Source: Girardinichthys multiradiatus
Lineage: Eukaryota > Chordata > Actinopteri > Cyprinodontiformes > Goodeidae
Assembly (NCBI RefSeq): GCF_021462225.1
Contig: NC_061812.1
Coordinates: 40,496,675 to 40,560,674, forward strand
Direction: 5' to 3'
DNA: 64,000 bases
Shown here: piece after piece, positions 23,840-34,610 of the stretch
Layout of the letters: each line of letters opens with the position of its first letter
Position numbering within the stretch: position 1 is the stretch's first letter
The notes under the pieces: generated by a model
Seen by the model: the letters and a program-made list of their open reading frames with translations, nothing else
Databases searched by the model: none
What the model was told of the DNA's origin: nothing
Position numbers and translations under genes: made by a program

Positions 23840-24590
23840 GTGTTAGCGATCAGCACCCAGATGCAGCAATTTAGTAGGCACAGGTGTCAGGCAGGAACAA
23901 TGAAGCAGAGTAGTCTTTAATTAAAGGAGTAAAGCAAACTTAAAGACACAAGAAAACATGGGCCGGTCAGCTTCACAATGCAATGCGCTGCTCTCCTATG
24001 CAATGCTATGGCAGGGCCCAATTAAAGGAGCAAAGAAAACTTAAAGACACAGGAAAACATGGGTAGGTCAGGAATCCACAATAACTGATCACAGGAAGAA
24101 CAGCAGCACTAACAGGGAACCAGGAGCAACAGGAGTAAACCTCACAGGATAAGGAGAATCTGACAAAAGCGTGAATGAAAACTAGTTGTGTATATACTGG
24201 GGAAGTGAGTCTTATAATCAACAGGCTGTAACTTTGGGGACAGCAGGATGTTGGAGAGAACTAGAAGAAAACAATTAGAGAAATGACCAATAGATCCCAA
24301 AAGGGGTACAAAACGAAACCATAACTAAAGAGAGCATGACCAAACACATGAGTGACTGGATATAGAAGACAATATTAACAAAACATCTCCGCAACAGGTC
24401 TTGCAATATTAAATAAATTAAAATGGTCATAGTGCACAACAGAAAACAGTTTTAAAAAATTAAAACAGGAACTACAATCTCCAATAAAAGAAAATAACTA
24501 AAACAAACTCTAGACAACACATGAAAGAAGAAACAAAGCCACAAAATTAACACAAAACCAAAGTCCCACATTTGGACTCAGTCAGTGTTA
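23840..24590 (-). repeat. LTR-like T-rich repeat (TGTCAYRATC group), minus
   Basis: On the minus strand this is a T- and C-rich non-coding repeat with phrases such as tcctgttgctcctggttcc, a TATA-like tatatacacaact and an end like gctgcatctgggtgctgatc. It resembles at least five other blocks here (28.6, 34.6, 53.2, 54.3 and 58.8 kb). It holds an internal direct repeat: attaaaggag...ggtcag at 23,920-23,970 recurs at 24,021-24,071. Neither end is sharply defined. Confidence 0.45.
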
Positions 24591-25214
24591 TGTCTGTTGT
24601 ATGAGTTTGTTTTGTTTATTTTATTTATTTGAGAGCTAAAAAGTGAGACAATTGAGGGCCAGATGATCAGTTCACATATTCCTACTGTAAAGAGTGTTTC
24701 ATGCTTTAGGACATGTCACCAGACACAAAGCTCTTATTTTTTCCATAAAACTAAAAAGTCAGTTAGTTGTTCAGCAAGAACTGTAATTTCCAACCAGACC
24801 TAACACAGTCTCATATAGTGGCATATATACTCATATATTTGGCTAAGCCAGGTATCCATTTAGACTTCTGAAGCACATTTAAAATACATTTTAAAAACAT
24901 TTTCCTTTTTAGACCAAATGTATACCAGTTAATACCAATTAACATGAAATGCTCACTCTGGTCCCAGAGATCATGACCTTTTTGCACTGCTCTATTTTTC
25001 CACCTTGGTAATTACTCTGACAGAAACGCTTTATATGTCCAGGTCTCAGTTCGTGTTTCAAGCAGGAAGATAATTGGTGGGGCACAGCCTCCTATCTCCA
25101 TCTTTCTTGTAAATAACCATTGACTTCTGTGTAAAACGCCTGTCAATGCAAACAAACCACTGTGTATACCCGCTTAACCTTGTAGAGGCCTTGTAGAGTT
25201 GCTTTGGGCACTAG
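24591..25214. other. Gene-free interval
   Basis: Nothing recognised. Confidence 0.4.
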
Positions 25215-25305
25215 CAGTCAGACCGGGTACACCCTGTACCCGGACAGGTCACTGATATACAGGTACAGGTACAGCCTGGACAGGTCACCGGTCCATCACA
25301 AGGCT
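25215..25305 (+). repeat. L2-like LINE tail fragment
   Basis: Contains acaccctgtacccggacagg and gcctggacaggtcaccggtc, the start of the same tail repeat as at 17.4 kb, with a short internal duplication (tacaggtacaggtacag). Confidence 0.5.
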
Positions 25306-26899
25306 TTTAACAGAACCTGTCTTGAATCCTGAATATCCCTTTAATCAACAAAAATATCAAGCTTCGCTTATGCTCTATCATATCTATCTGTTGTAGCATA
25401 AAAAGCCAAAGGGCACTTGCAGTCCTTAGGTCAGGCAAATCTTTTTTCATCTTTCCATGTAAGTGTTTATTATGCATCCCTATCAGGAAGATGAAGAGAG
25501 AGCTGAATGTGCTCCTGTTAATGAGATACTGGTTATCTCCATAGCACACTGCCTCCCACCCTCTTCAAGCACTACATTATTGTGCATCAGAGAGGAACGC
25601 TCTGTTTCATTAGTGCTGAAAAACGGTAATGGAACAGCTCCTACCATCTCCTATTAGGAGGGTTACCATGACCCAGCAGAAGTAATAGACCTGGATAAAG
25701 AGATCGGCTTATAGGGATCTTCTTTGTACAAAATAGGTGCAGGAAACAAAAACGATACTTCTTGTTCCTGGCATTTTTTAGAGGCTGTTTTTTAGGCTCT
25801 GGAGCTTTATGACTGCATCACTGTGGTCAGTCAAGTAAAATTGTTGCACTCTTCATTAACTTTGGGAGATTTTACCAAAAACCTTCCAACCAGAGAATTG
25901 TAAGCTTCATTTGCAGCCTGTTATAACGTGCAAAAATCCATCTCCCTGGGAAGCGTTCCTTCCTTTCACATCATAACACTGTAATTACAGATTCATCTTT
26001 CATCACCAGCGTTCAAGTCAAACGGCTTGTGTAATCTCAAACATGGCAAGTTGTTACCTTTTAATTCAGTCAGAGAAAGAAGGCAGGAGCAGCATATGAT
26101 TGTGATTCCCCAAAGCATTACATTATTCCATTCTGTGCGATAGCATCTTTAATTCCATTTTAAATAGGTTTATATGTCCATCAGAAAATACTCCCTCGAG
26201 GGTTTAATTATTGTCGTGAGATAAGAGGCGCTACGGAAACAGAGTGGGGACAAAAGAAGAAGACAGTAATTTCTAAAGATGGAGACACAAATTATGTGGC
26301 TCTCGGTGTCTGATGGTATTCTTTGTAAGGCTTATCGCTGGTGACATCATTTCCTGTTGCTTTCATTCATTTGGATTAATCTTGTCATCTTCTCAGCGCT
26401 GACAATGGGACCCCTGCATCTGCTATAAGGCTGACACAAAAAAAGGCAAGATTAAGTGTGTAATCTAAAATTTCTGATTCAATGAGTTCTGATACAGATA
26501 CAACCCTATTGATGGTGCCAGGGCTCCATTTGAACTATGAATGCATTTGTCCTTGTGTTTCCCCTCACTCTTTGGTATACAATGCACACTCAGTGCAGGT
26601 GAGAGGTTTACACATATTCATCATCAACATGAATGCCATTCATTTGGGTATTTAATAGATGCAATTGAAGTGTTTTTTTCAGGGTCAAACAATTGCACAA
26701 AAAGTTTTTTAAAAGTAGATGTGAGTGCACAAGTTTGAAATTGTGAATTTCCTCTAATCTGCACAGTGAATAAAAAAATGTATTTGCAGGTTGAAGTACA
26801 TGAATACACCCACACTGACTTTTGGATAAATGTGTTTTAGCAAGTTACAGAGAAACTTTTATTTTCTGGCACAGACCAGGCTTCCAACCATAGTGCATA
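25306..26899. other. Gene-free interval with a possible conserved block
   Basis: No gene recognised. The region 25,900-26,450 is non-repetitive, with homeodomain-like motifs (taattacag, ggattaatct, ggtttaattattg), which is how fish conserved non-coding elements often look. This is impression, not proof. Confidence 0.3.
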
Positions 26900-27215
26900 C
26901 ATTTTCACTAGAGTGGGCCATTCACGGTAGAGTGCATTATCCATTCTAAAACCAGTTTAAATGTCTGTTTCAGATCAGTGGCCTGTTAGAAGAGCTGGGA
27001 TCGAAGCTTTGATTTGTAGTCTTACTTTTTGATTTTTTCATCAACTTTGTTAAATGCACCAATACCACTGGCATCAAAACAGACTCACAGCATGATGGTT
27101 GACAATTGGTGCAGTCTCACCTTAAATTCTTCAAATATTTTTAAGTGGTCAAGTGGCTCAATCTTTTGTTTTTTCTAACTAAAAAACACCAGAAAATCCT
27201 CAGAATTGAATCAGA
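26900..27215 (-). mobile_element. Degenerate Tc1-like remnant
   Basis: On the minus strand 27,055-27,100 (aataccactggcatcaaaac, then agactcacagcatgatggt) corresponds to the Tc1 transposase core around the second catalytic region, and 26,900-27,000 to the segment beyond it. No terminus is visible and the match is fragmentary. Confidence 0.4.
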
Positions 27216-27229
27216 GTGTATATAAATAA

Positions 27230-27236
<7 letters not shown>

Positions 27237-27292
<56 letters not shown>
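27237..27292. repeat. (TA)n microsatellite
   Basis: About 28 TA units. It ends exactly at the Tc1-D element, whose TA target duplication is therefore hidden in the tract. Confidence 0.95.
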
Positions 27293-27293
<1 letters not shown>

Positions 27294-28497
27294 TGCTCAA
27301 AAAAATAAAGGGAACACTTAAACAACACAATATAACTCCAAGTAAATCAAACTTTTGTGAAATCAAACTGTCCACTTAGGAAGCAACACTGATTGACAAT
27401 CAGTTTCACATGCTGTTGTGTAAATGAAATAGACAACAGGGGGAAATCTTTGGCGATTAGCAAGACACACTCAATAAAGGTGTGGTTCTGCAGGTGGGGG
27501 ACCACAGACCACTTCTCAGTACCTATGCTTTCTGGCTGATGTTTTGGTCACTTATGAATGTTGCTGGTGCTTTCACACTCGTGGTAGCATGAGACGGACT
27601 CTACAACACACACAAGTGGCACGGGTAGTGCAGCTCATCCAGGATGGCACATCAATGCAAGCTGTGGCAAGAAGCTTTGCTGTGTCTGTCAGCGAAGTGT
27701 CCAGAGCCTGGAAGCGCTACCAGGAGACAGGCCAGTACACCAGGAGACGTGGAGGAGGCTGTAGGAGGGCAACAACCCAGCAGCAGGACCGCTACCTCTG
27801 CCTTTGTGCAAGGAGTACCAGGAGGAGCACTGCCAGAGCCCTGGAAAATGACCTCCAGCAGGCCACAAATGTGCATGTGTCTGCACAAACTGTTAGAAAC
27901 CGACTCCATAAGGATGGTATGAGGGTCCGACGTCCACAAATGGGGGTTGTGCTCACAGCCCAACACCGTGCAGGACACTTGGCATTTGCCAGAGAACACC
28001 AGGATTGGCAAATTCGCCACTGGCGCCCTGTGCTCTTTACAGATGAAAGCAGGTTCACACTGAGCACATGTGACAAACGTGACAGAGTCTGGAGACACCA
28101 TGGAGAGCGATCTGCTGCCTGCAACATCCTTCAGCATGACCATTTTGGCAGTGGGTCAGTAATGGTGTGGAGTGGCATTTCTTTGGAGGGCCGCATGTGC
28201 TCGTCAGAGGTAGCCTGACTGCGATTAGGTACCGAGATGAGATCCTCAGACCCCTTGTGAGACCATATGCTGATGCAGTTGGCCCTGGGTTCCTCCTAAT
28301 GCAGGACAATGCTAGACCTCATGTGGCTGGAGTGTGTCAGCAGTTCCTGCAAGATGAAGACATTGAAGCTATGGACTGGCCCGCCCGTTTCCCAGACCTG
28401 AATTGGATTGAGCACATCTGGGACAACATGTCTCACTCCATCCACCAACATCACGTTGCACCACAGACTGTCCAGGAGTTGGCGGTTTTGAGCAGTG
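27293..28497 (+). mobile_element. Tc1-like transposon family D, 3' part deleted
   Basis: Starts ctgctcaaaaaaataaaggg, the terminal repeat of a common vertebrate Tc1 family, and ends at ttttgagcagtg (about 28,486-28,497), the extreme tip of the opposite repeat. Everything between the codons for VQEL and that tip is missing, so the C-terminal part of the transposase and nearly all of the right repeat were lost in one deletion. The element is inserted in or next to the TA microsatellite. Confidence 0.9.
27589..28480 (+). pseudogene. Tc1 DD34E transposase, frameshifted and truncated (family D)
   Basis: The family start [20 protein letters not shown] leads into a helix-turn-helix ([20 protein letters not shown], about residues 21-40), an Arg-rich linker, and [12 protein letters not shown] with the first catalytic Asp. 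The frame breaks near 28,190, where about 10 bp of the family sequence are missing after SGISLEG. In the next frame LLMQDNARPHVAG supplies the second Asp and NWIEHIW the Glu, 34 residues apart (DD34E), with Trp where the family normally has Pro. The sequence stops at VQEL. Not functional. Confidence 0.9.
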
Positions 28498-28632
28498 TAT
28501 ATATTTTTTTCTTATTATTTTTTGCCCCTTATAATTCTTGTTATTTAATGTTTCACCGTTCACCACAGAAATGCCCTTGTCCTGTGAAATGCTTCTTTTT
28601 TATGGTACCTGGCGATAAAGTGTTTCTGATTC
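28498..28632 (+). repeat. LINE-type 3' end with TTCTGA-type tail
   Basis: A T-rich stretch ending gcgataaagtgtttctgatt then ctgactctgg. Ends of the form AATAAAG...TTCTGATTCTGA are typical of a group of fish LINEs. No coding sequence remains. Assignment rests on the tail alone. Confidence 0.35.
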
Positions 28633-28633
28633 T

Positions 28634-29037
28634 GACTCTGGTGTTGTCTTAGGACCCAAAAGCAAACAGGACAACAGGGGATCATGCAACAGGCAAACAT
28701 TTAATAAAATGATTGAAAAAAAATGTCTAACAAACTCCGAACACAGTCATGACACAGGGAAAACCACAGGGCTGGTAAGAGGCAAAAGAACAAACTGGGA
28801 AGCAGAGGGGCACCAGAAGATCATGGTTTTGTAAGTTTTGTTACTCCATGCCTATGGCATGGAGTAACAAAACTTACTGGCAGCTGTGAAGCGATGAAAA
28901 CACTGATAAAAATGGAAGAACTACAAGTACAACCAAACTCATGAACATTTAGAAAACGGTGTTAAATTGGGACAAAACTCAAGAATCAGAATACAGAACT
29001 CATCAAAAATGAAACTTGAAGTTCATAGGATCATGAC
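28634..29037 (-). repeat. LTR-like repeat (TGTCATGATC end), minus
   Basis: Read on the minus strand it starts TGTCATGATC (complement of gatcatgaca at 29,028-29,037), identical to the first ten bases of the plus-strand copy at 34,611. It is pyrimidine-rich and ends gcttttgggtcctaagac, with an attaaa polyadenylation-like motif in between (28,700). A perfect 22-bp inverted repeat sits inside (28,831-28,877). Confidence 0.5.
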
Positions 29038-29174
29038 AGTCCCAGTCTATTCCAATATATTATAGGGTTGTTCCTTGGTGGTTCCTGCATTGTTCCTGAA
29101 GTTTAAGCATGTTTCTCTTTTCATATCATGGGTGTGGAGTAGGTCACATGGTTAAAACCTGGATAATTAAACAT

Positions 29175-29590
29175 TGAGTTTAGGGCTGTCTTAAGAAATG
29201 TGCCCCATATACAATGATAACCTTGCTTTCAAGTGTTCAACTAGGAGAATAATCCCAAATTCATCTAAACTGGTTTTTGAATGAACAAAGCAGGCCAACA
29301 CTCAGCTTCTGCTAAGGCCCTGACCTCAATCCTACTTAACATTTATGGACTATGCTTAAAAGCTGGAGCAGTCCTATGAAGCCAGCCATTTAATATGAAC
29401 CTTAGGAATTTTTATTAGAAAGGTGGTCAAATATCCAGCTTGAACTTTGCCAGGACCTCAAGGCAAAAAATAAATATGGTCAAGATGTCCGTTACTAAGG
29501 GACATTTATCCAAGTATTAGTTGGCTGTGTGTATTTAAGCCTGTATGTATAATTCTGACACTGTGTGGACAAACTATACAACAATTTCAA
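29175..29590 (+). mobile_element. Tc1-like remnant, C-terminal half
   Basis: Plus-strand phrases ctaaactggtttttgaatga, caaagcaggccaacactcag, aaggccctgacctcaatcct and atttatggactatgcttaaa encode, with breaks, the Tc1 segment from the second catalytic Asp region through SPDLNPIEN to the C-terminus (ctaagggacatttatccaag). The catalytic Glu codon is lost in the stretch after ctcaatcct. No terminal repeat is recognised. Confidence 0.7.
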
Positions 29591-30833
29591 ACTCGTGTAC
29601 ACAAATTTTGTTTTCAAAAATCATTGCAGTTTTTGTTTTACAACTAAGGAACCATGTAAAACAAAAAGTTCAAAGGGATCATTAACTGCCCAAAATTAAC
29701 CTGATGTCCATGCCAGTGAAAAGTGCATGTACAAGTCTCACCAGCAGTGTATGTATACAAAGTCACACATGGCCAACAGCATGAGTCTTCTTTTTCCCTC
29801 TGACTCGGAACCATCATCTCTTTTAGCCCAAACACTGGATGTTCAAATAATTTACTATGTCAACCATAAAATTACCTTCAATTCAAATTTCCCTCAGCGA
29901 TGCAAAAATTCCATCCCATCTCACACAAACATTTCTGTGAGCGAAATTCTACATTTTTCTCTTACATCCCCCACTCAGAAAAAGAAAAATAATGGCTGGT
30001 TTGAAGGCCAATGAATGGCTTGCTCAGTGAAATAGGTAACCTCTTAATCTTCTTCTTTTTCTTCTCCCACCATGATGTTTTCTCTGAACTATTCTCTCTT
30101 GACTCATGGTAACCTACATCCCTCCCATATACTTGCTAACAGTTAGGTGAGCCGCATTTATGCTGCAGGAAATGATTACCCCTGAGAGCCTTCCTGGAGA
30201 GACTAAGCAGAGATTCACTTCTTCAGATTCTTCTCTGCCTAACTAAGCTTCAGTTCTTCAAACAAAAGGCAACAAAGACTGTGAACGCAGGTCTTCTTTG
30301 AAACAAAACTTGCAGTGACTTCATCAGTCTGCCAATTTTAATCAAAAACTCTTCTAGTGTATAGCCACAAAGAAAAAGAGAGTGGGAGGGATTTATTTAC
30401 TGACAGGAAATCTTCATGGTTGAGCAAACATCTGATATTTAGTTCCAGCAAAAGGTTACAATTAACAGTGAAAGTCCTCTGACATTTGAATTCCCCTGGC
30501 TGTATTGATTAGTTGTTAGCTGAAGTCAACAGTACTGATGGGGGCTTTATTACTCCACTTAATGAGTGATGTTTTATGAATGGCTATGTAACAAGATTAC
30601 CTTTATCTCAATGAAAGCCATCAGTCTTTGCCCCCTACTGATCAATCCTGTGAACACTCATTAAGCTCTCCATGGATCCTGTTCTCTGAAACGTCATCTG
30701 CATAGAGTACTGCTATCTGAATAAAACCCAAACATGCTGTTGGAGGTGTTACACCACTCAGACTGCAGTCACTTTGGTGTAGAAGAACGTTTGCTTTATT
30801 ACTCCAAAAGTCACAGAGAACAACCCATATATT
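29591..30833. other. Gene-free interval
   Basis: No gene recognised. 30,100-30,720 is non-repetitive and moderately GC, a candidate for conserved non-coding DNA. The last 8 bp, catatatt (30,826-30,833), are the likely target duplication of the next element. Confidence 0.35.
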
Positions 30834-31731
30834 GGCTGTGTCCCAATTCAGGGGCTGGATCCTTCGAAGGCTGTATTTGTAGACCGATTACGTCAGAGCG
30901 TGGCGACGAAGGCTGTCCCAATTCATGAATCCTTCCAAGACTCCTTCAAATGCGGCCGACAAATGTGTCCTTCTTTTGCCCGATTTGAAAGATGGGTCGT
31001 GAGTATCCTTCATGGTCCATCATTTCCCATGATTCATTGTGGGTTGAAGTGGATTGGTCAAGTAGCCATGGCGGACCACAGTGGCAAAAGCTGTGTGTAA
31101 TTTGTAAAAAATTACACTTTCTGTGACACAAATGAACTTTTACAATGTTTTTAGTGCGGGAATATAACTGTGTAGACGTGAAATATCTGCTTGATTTATC
31201 AAGACATCGCTTAATTTGAAACGTGCTCCGACGAGTTTGGGGTTTTCCGCTCCCGCCGTAGTAACAGCCGCCGGCTTGCCTCGCCAGCCTTTCTGGCGGT
31301 GAGGCAAGCTAAACCTGGAGAGATCTAACCTGACTCCCGGCACTAAGCTCTCGCTGGCAGTCATCACAGTGAACGTTAAACACAAGTGATTTCTAACAGT
31401 TTATGTTAGTATTATTTTAATTTATTGTGTCATTTGTTCATATAAATGGATTTGCCATTACAGGTGATATTAAAATTAACCTGAATAAATGGACAATTTT
31501 ATGTAACCTTACTGTATCGCTGGAGAGTGTGATTGAGAATAAATAAGCTTTTCAATATGCATTTTTGATGAAGAAATGCGCCGCAATGTGCTAACAGCTG
31601 GTAAAGGCTAGACCGTCCCAATTCGCAGCTGCCCACTTCCGGCCCCCGTGGCTTTAGCGGTCGACGAAAAAAAACCCAGCCCACGTAAACTGGGTCCTTC
31701 GAAGGATCCAGCCCCTGAATTGGAACATACC
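30834..31731. mobile_element. Non-autonomous DNA transposon, hAT-like
   Basis: Long terminal inverted repeats: ggctgtgtcccaattcaggg...gctggatccttcgaagg at the left, and gggtccttcgaaggatccag...cccctgaattggaacata at the right. Sub-terminal echoes (ctgtcccaattcatg at 30,913, accgtcccaattcgcag at 31,612) repeat the same words. The flanks catatatt and cataaatt match at 7 of 8 positions, an 8-bp target duplication as in hAT elements. There is no transposase; the GC-rich centre (31,200-31,390) has no convincing ORF. PiggyBac or Harbinger are less likely because their targets are 3-4 bp. Confidence 0.75.
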
Positions 31732-31756
31732 CATAAATTCTGGCAAGACAGTGTTA

Positions 31757-32366
31757 AGTTTCTTCTTCTTGTATTTTTTGGTGGGTGGCATCCAACGTTA
31801 AGATACATTATTGCCATCTACGCGCTGGAGTGTGGGCCAGAGTATCTATCTTACCTAATTAAGCTATATGCTCATATATATAATCAAATTTCCTTTAAAT
31901 ATCTAAATGCTTTATTTATCTTTTTATGTTTAACCAATATTGTGCTCATCCTAAGTATCTCCACAATGTGTTACCTTAATTCTTGTTTTAAGTTTTTTCT
32001 ACTCGCCCTATGTGTTCTTCCGTTTCCAAGTCCATTTCAAACTCACATCTACCTGTTGGATGTTTACCACCTAGGGTAAAAGTTTAATTTAACCCTGTAA
32101 GTCCTAATAGTAGCCTTGTAAAAACTACTTGTTCTTTTCAACCTTTTCCAATTTTTTCAATTTTTCCTAATGTCTGTTGAATTTTAAACAAGTGCTGACT
32201 TGTAGTCCCCTTCTCCCAAAGCCGCAGCCATTCAGATTTTATTTGTTCCTTAAAAATACATTTCATTTTAAATTTACTAAATGCAATGTCTTTAGTTCCA
32301 TCTTGTCTAAGAGATTGTTTAGCTAGACAATCTGCCACATTATTCCCCTCTTTACTATTATACATT
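31757..32366 (-). pseudogene. Nimb/I-like LINE 3' end (RNase H end and zinc knuckle), minus
   Basis: On the minus strand 32,138-32,365 reads GNNVADCLAKQSLRQD, the fourth acidic site region of LINE RNase H, then a basic helix (FKEQIKSEWLRLWEKG) and TSQHLFKIQQTLGKI. Further along is the remnant of the CxxC zinc knuckle (HPTGRCEFE) and the typical 3' end with actccagcgcgtagatggca and an AAGAAGAAG-like tail (31,757-31,775). It is the same kind of element as the plus-strand copy at 32.7 kb but older. The 5' part is missing. Confidence 0.65.
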
Positions 32367-32640
32367 AACTATTACCTGAGACCGTGTAAGTCTAAAAACA
32401 GTTTTGTAAATTTCGTACATCTGTGGATGGCTTTCGGATGATAGTGTCAAGCTTTTATTGATTGTGAATCTTCCTATTTATTTATTTCCTTTGCAGCTAT
32501 GGTCGTATGTTTGGATTGTTGCCCTGCTGGATGTAGGATCTCTGCTCCTCCCCTTCTGGTTGGTTCTGGCAGCTCATTGTCTGCAGCTGCAACGCATTCT
32601 CCTAATGAGCTCATGGGCTTCTTAAGGTAGCTGCTGATAC

Positions 32641-34030
32641 AGACCTTTGCTGGAATCAGAACCAGTCCAATAGCAGCACTTCAGGTAGAGATGGGAGAGA
32701 TGCCATTAGATCTACGAAGGAAACAGTTAGCAATAAATTACTGGATAAACTTACAAAGCAATGATCCAGATCATCCCACACGTGATATTTTAAAACCATG
32801 CTGGGAAAAAGAAAAAAAACAAGTTAAGAGTTTTGGTTGGATTATCAATAGTATAGCAGAAGAATTTCAAATATATGAAAAAGAAATAAGTTCAATGTTG
32901 CCTTTGCCAGTAGTGCCACCGTGGCTGTTACCAGAAGCAGTGGTGGATATGGCATTGATGGAAAAGAAAAAGGATCCAAAATGTAGATTAGATTCAAGTA
33001 TAATACAAGAATATATAAACAATTACTATCATTATGTCCAGATTTACACAGACGCATCAAAAACAGATGAAAAAATAGGAGTAGCATTTGTAATACCAGA
33101 ATTTAAAATAAAAGTAGGAAGGAGAATTACAGATGGATTATCAGTATATTCAGGAGAATTATTAGCAATATTGTTAGCAGTGCAGTGGGTGGAGGATATA
33201 AAACCATTAAAAACAATCATTTGTTCAGACTCAAGTTCAGCATTATTAAGTTTAAAACATAATCATTCAGAGGGTAGACCAGACATTTTGTTGGAAATAA
33301 AACATACTTTATTTAGAATACAAAGAATGGGATTAATATTAGTGTTTTTATGGGTACCAGCACATGTAGGAGTTGGAGGGAATGAAAAGGCGGACAGGAT
33401 AGCAAAGAAGGCAACACAAAACAACATTAGCTTTATAATAAATATTAGTAGGTCAGAGGCAAGAAATATAATTAAACAGAGAATCAGGAAAGAGTGGCAA
33501 AAAAGGTGGGATGAAGAAAAGAAAGGAAGATGGTTTTACAGAATCAACAAGATAGTAGGAGAAGTAAGAACAGGAAGAAGGAGTAGAAAAGAGGAAATAA
33601 TTAATTACAAGATTAAGAATAGGACATACAGGACTTAATTCTACATTGTTCAAGATGAAGAAACATAATACAGGAAAATGTGATTATTGTGGAGAGGAGG
33701 AAACAATAGAACATGTAATATTGAAGTGTCAGAAATATGAACAAGAAAGAACAATTTTAAGGAGAGAATTTGTAGGAATTAAAGAAAATTTTATTTTGAG
33801 AGATACTTTGCAAAGAAGTTTAGGTAGCAAACATATTCAAATTATAATTAGATTTTTCAAGAGCACTAAATTAATAAATAGAATTTGATTGTTGTAATAG
33901 TAAATAAGATTTAAAACCATGAAGAACCACACTCCATACCAGTCGGTGGCGGTAATGCACATCATAACGTTATTTGCCAACTGCCAAAAATAATACAAGA
34001 AGAAGAAGAAGAAGAAGACCTTTGCTGGAA
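32641..34030 (+). mobile_element. 5'-truncated Nimb/I-like LINE with 15-bp target duplication
   Basis: The insertion proper is 32,656-34,015, flanked by perfect copies of agacctttgctggaa (32,641-32,655 and 34,016-34,030). The 3' end has the family signature cataccagtcggtggcggta and a GAAGAA tail (33,996-34,015), as for target-primed reverse transcription. Only the RNase H and C-terminal part of ORF2 is present, so endonuclease and reverse transcriptase were lost by 5' truncation. Low divergence of the target duplication says the insertion is fairly young. Confidence 0.92.
32691..33888 (+). pseudogene. LINE ORF2 C-terminus: RNase H plus CCHC zinc knuckle
   Basis: The first frame (32,691-33,638, 315 codons) contains an RNase H domain with all four acidic sites: YTDASKT, SGELLAI, CSDSSSAL and NEKADRIAKKA. 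RNase H removes the RNA strand of the RNA-DNA hybrid during retrotransposition. A frameshift near 33,610 moves the frame. The next (33,646-33,888) has the zinc knuckle GKCDYCGEEETIEHVILKC and a basic C-terminus ending NRI. Retention of RNase H and this knuckle points to the I/Nimb group of LINEs. Very A-rich codon use, unlike the GC-rich RTE copies in this window. Confidence 0.88.
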
Positions 34031-34610
34031 CATAACCTCAGTTATGCGGACTCCTGTCTGTCTGCCTATCCGTCTGCCTGCCTGTCTGCCTGTCGACCTG
34101 CCTATCTGCCTACTTGCCTGCCAACATCTGGTAATACTCCCTCCTAAGGACTGCACTGTAAATATTCTCATCACCAGTACTCTCTCTCTCTCTCTCTCTC
34201 CCTGGATTCCTGGGTTTACCTCCTCCTCTTCTGGCTTCTGGACAACTCCAGCTCAAGATTCCTTAAACAAAGTCTACAGTAGAAATAAACCTCATTTACC
34301 ATCTTATCCTGTGTGCTGAGTCTGTTTCATCCTCTGGTTTTGTTCTACTTCGACTATCTAAGCAATTCATGATACTGGAAGGTTCAACTCCACCCCTGTC
34401 TCCAGTCTTTTGAAGTTTCTAATTCCAGGATTTGGCTGTATTTAGCTTGGAATATTTTTACAGATGGTTCGGGACCAGGACGATTTTCCTTCACAAAGTG
34501 TTTTGCATGTAGTGCCGAGATGTTTTACCTAATCGGACCAGAGCATTTTCTTACACGTTTTCCATGTCCTTATTTGAAGGTGTCCCCTTTTAGCAAACTC
34601 TAAATGGGTT

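Larger units (their letters stand above)
32440..34375 (+). repeat. LTR-like repeat split by a LINE insertion
   Basis: Sequence before 32,656 (ctgctcctccccttctggtt and so on) and after 34,030 (ttatgcggactcctgtctgt, gtagaaataaacctcattta, tttcatcctctggttttgtt) reads as one pyrimidine-rich repeat of the group common in this window, ending with an AATAAA-type signal near 34,284. The LINE at 32,656-34,015 duplicated 15 bp of it. Tetranucleotide-like (CTGC/CTGT)n at 34,052-34,125 and (TC)n at 34,179-34,201 lie in its 3' part. Outer limits are approximate. Confidence 0.5.

Noticed and set aside
30834..31731. Small host gene in the GC-rich centre
   Set aside because: ORFs are short and out of register with any motif; the block is bounded by terminal inverted repeats.
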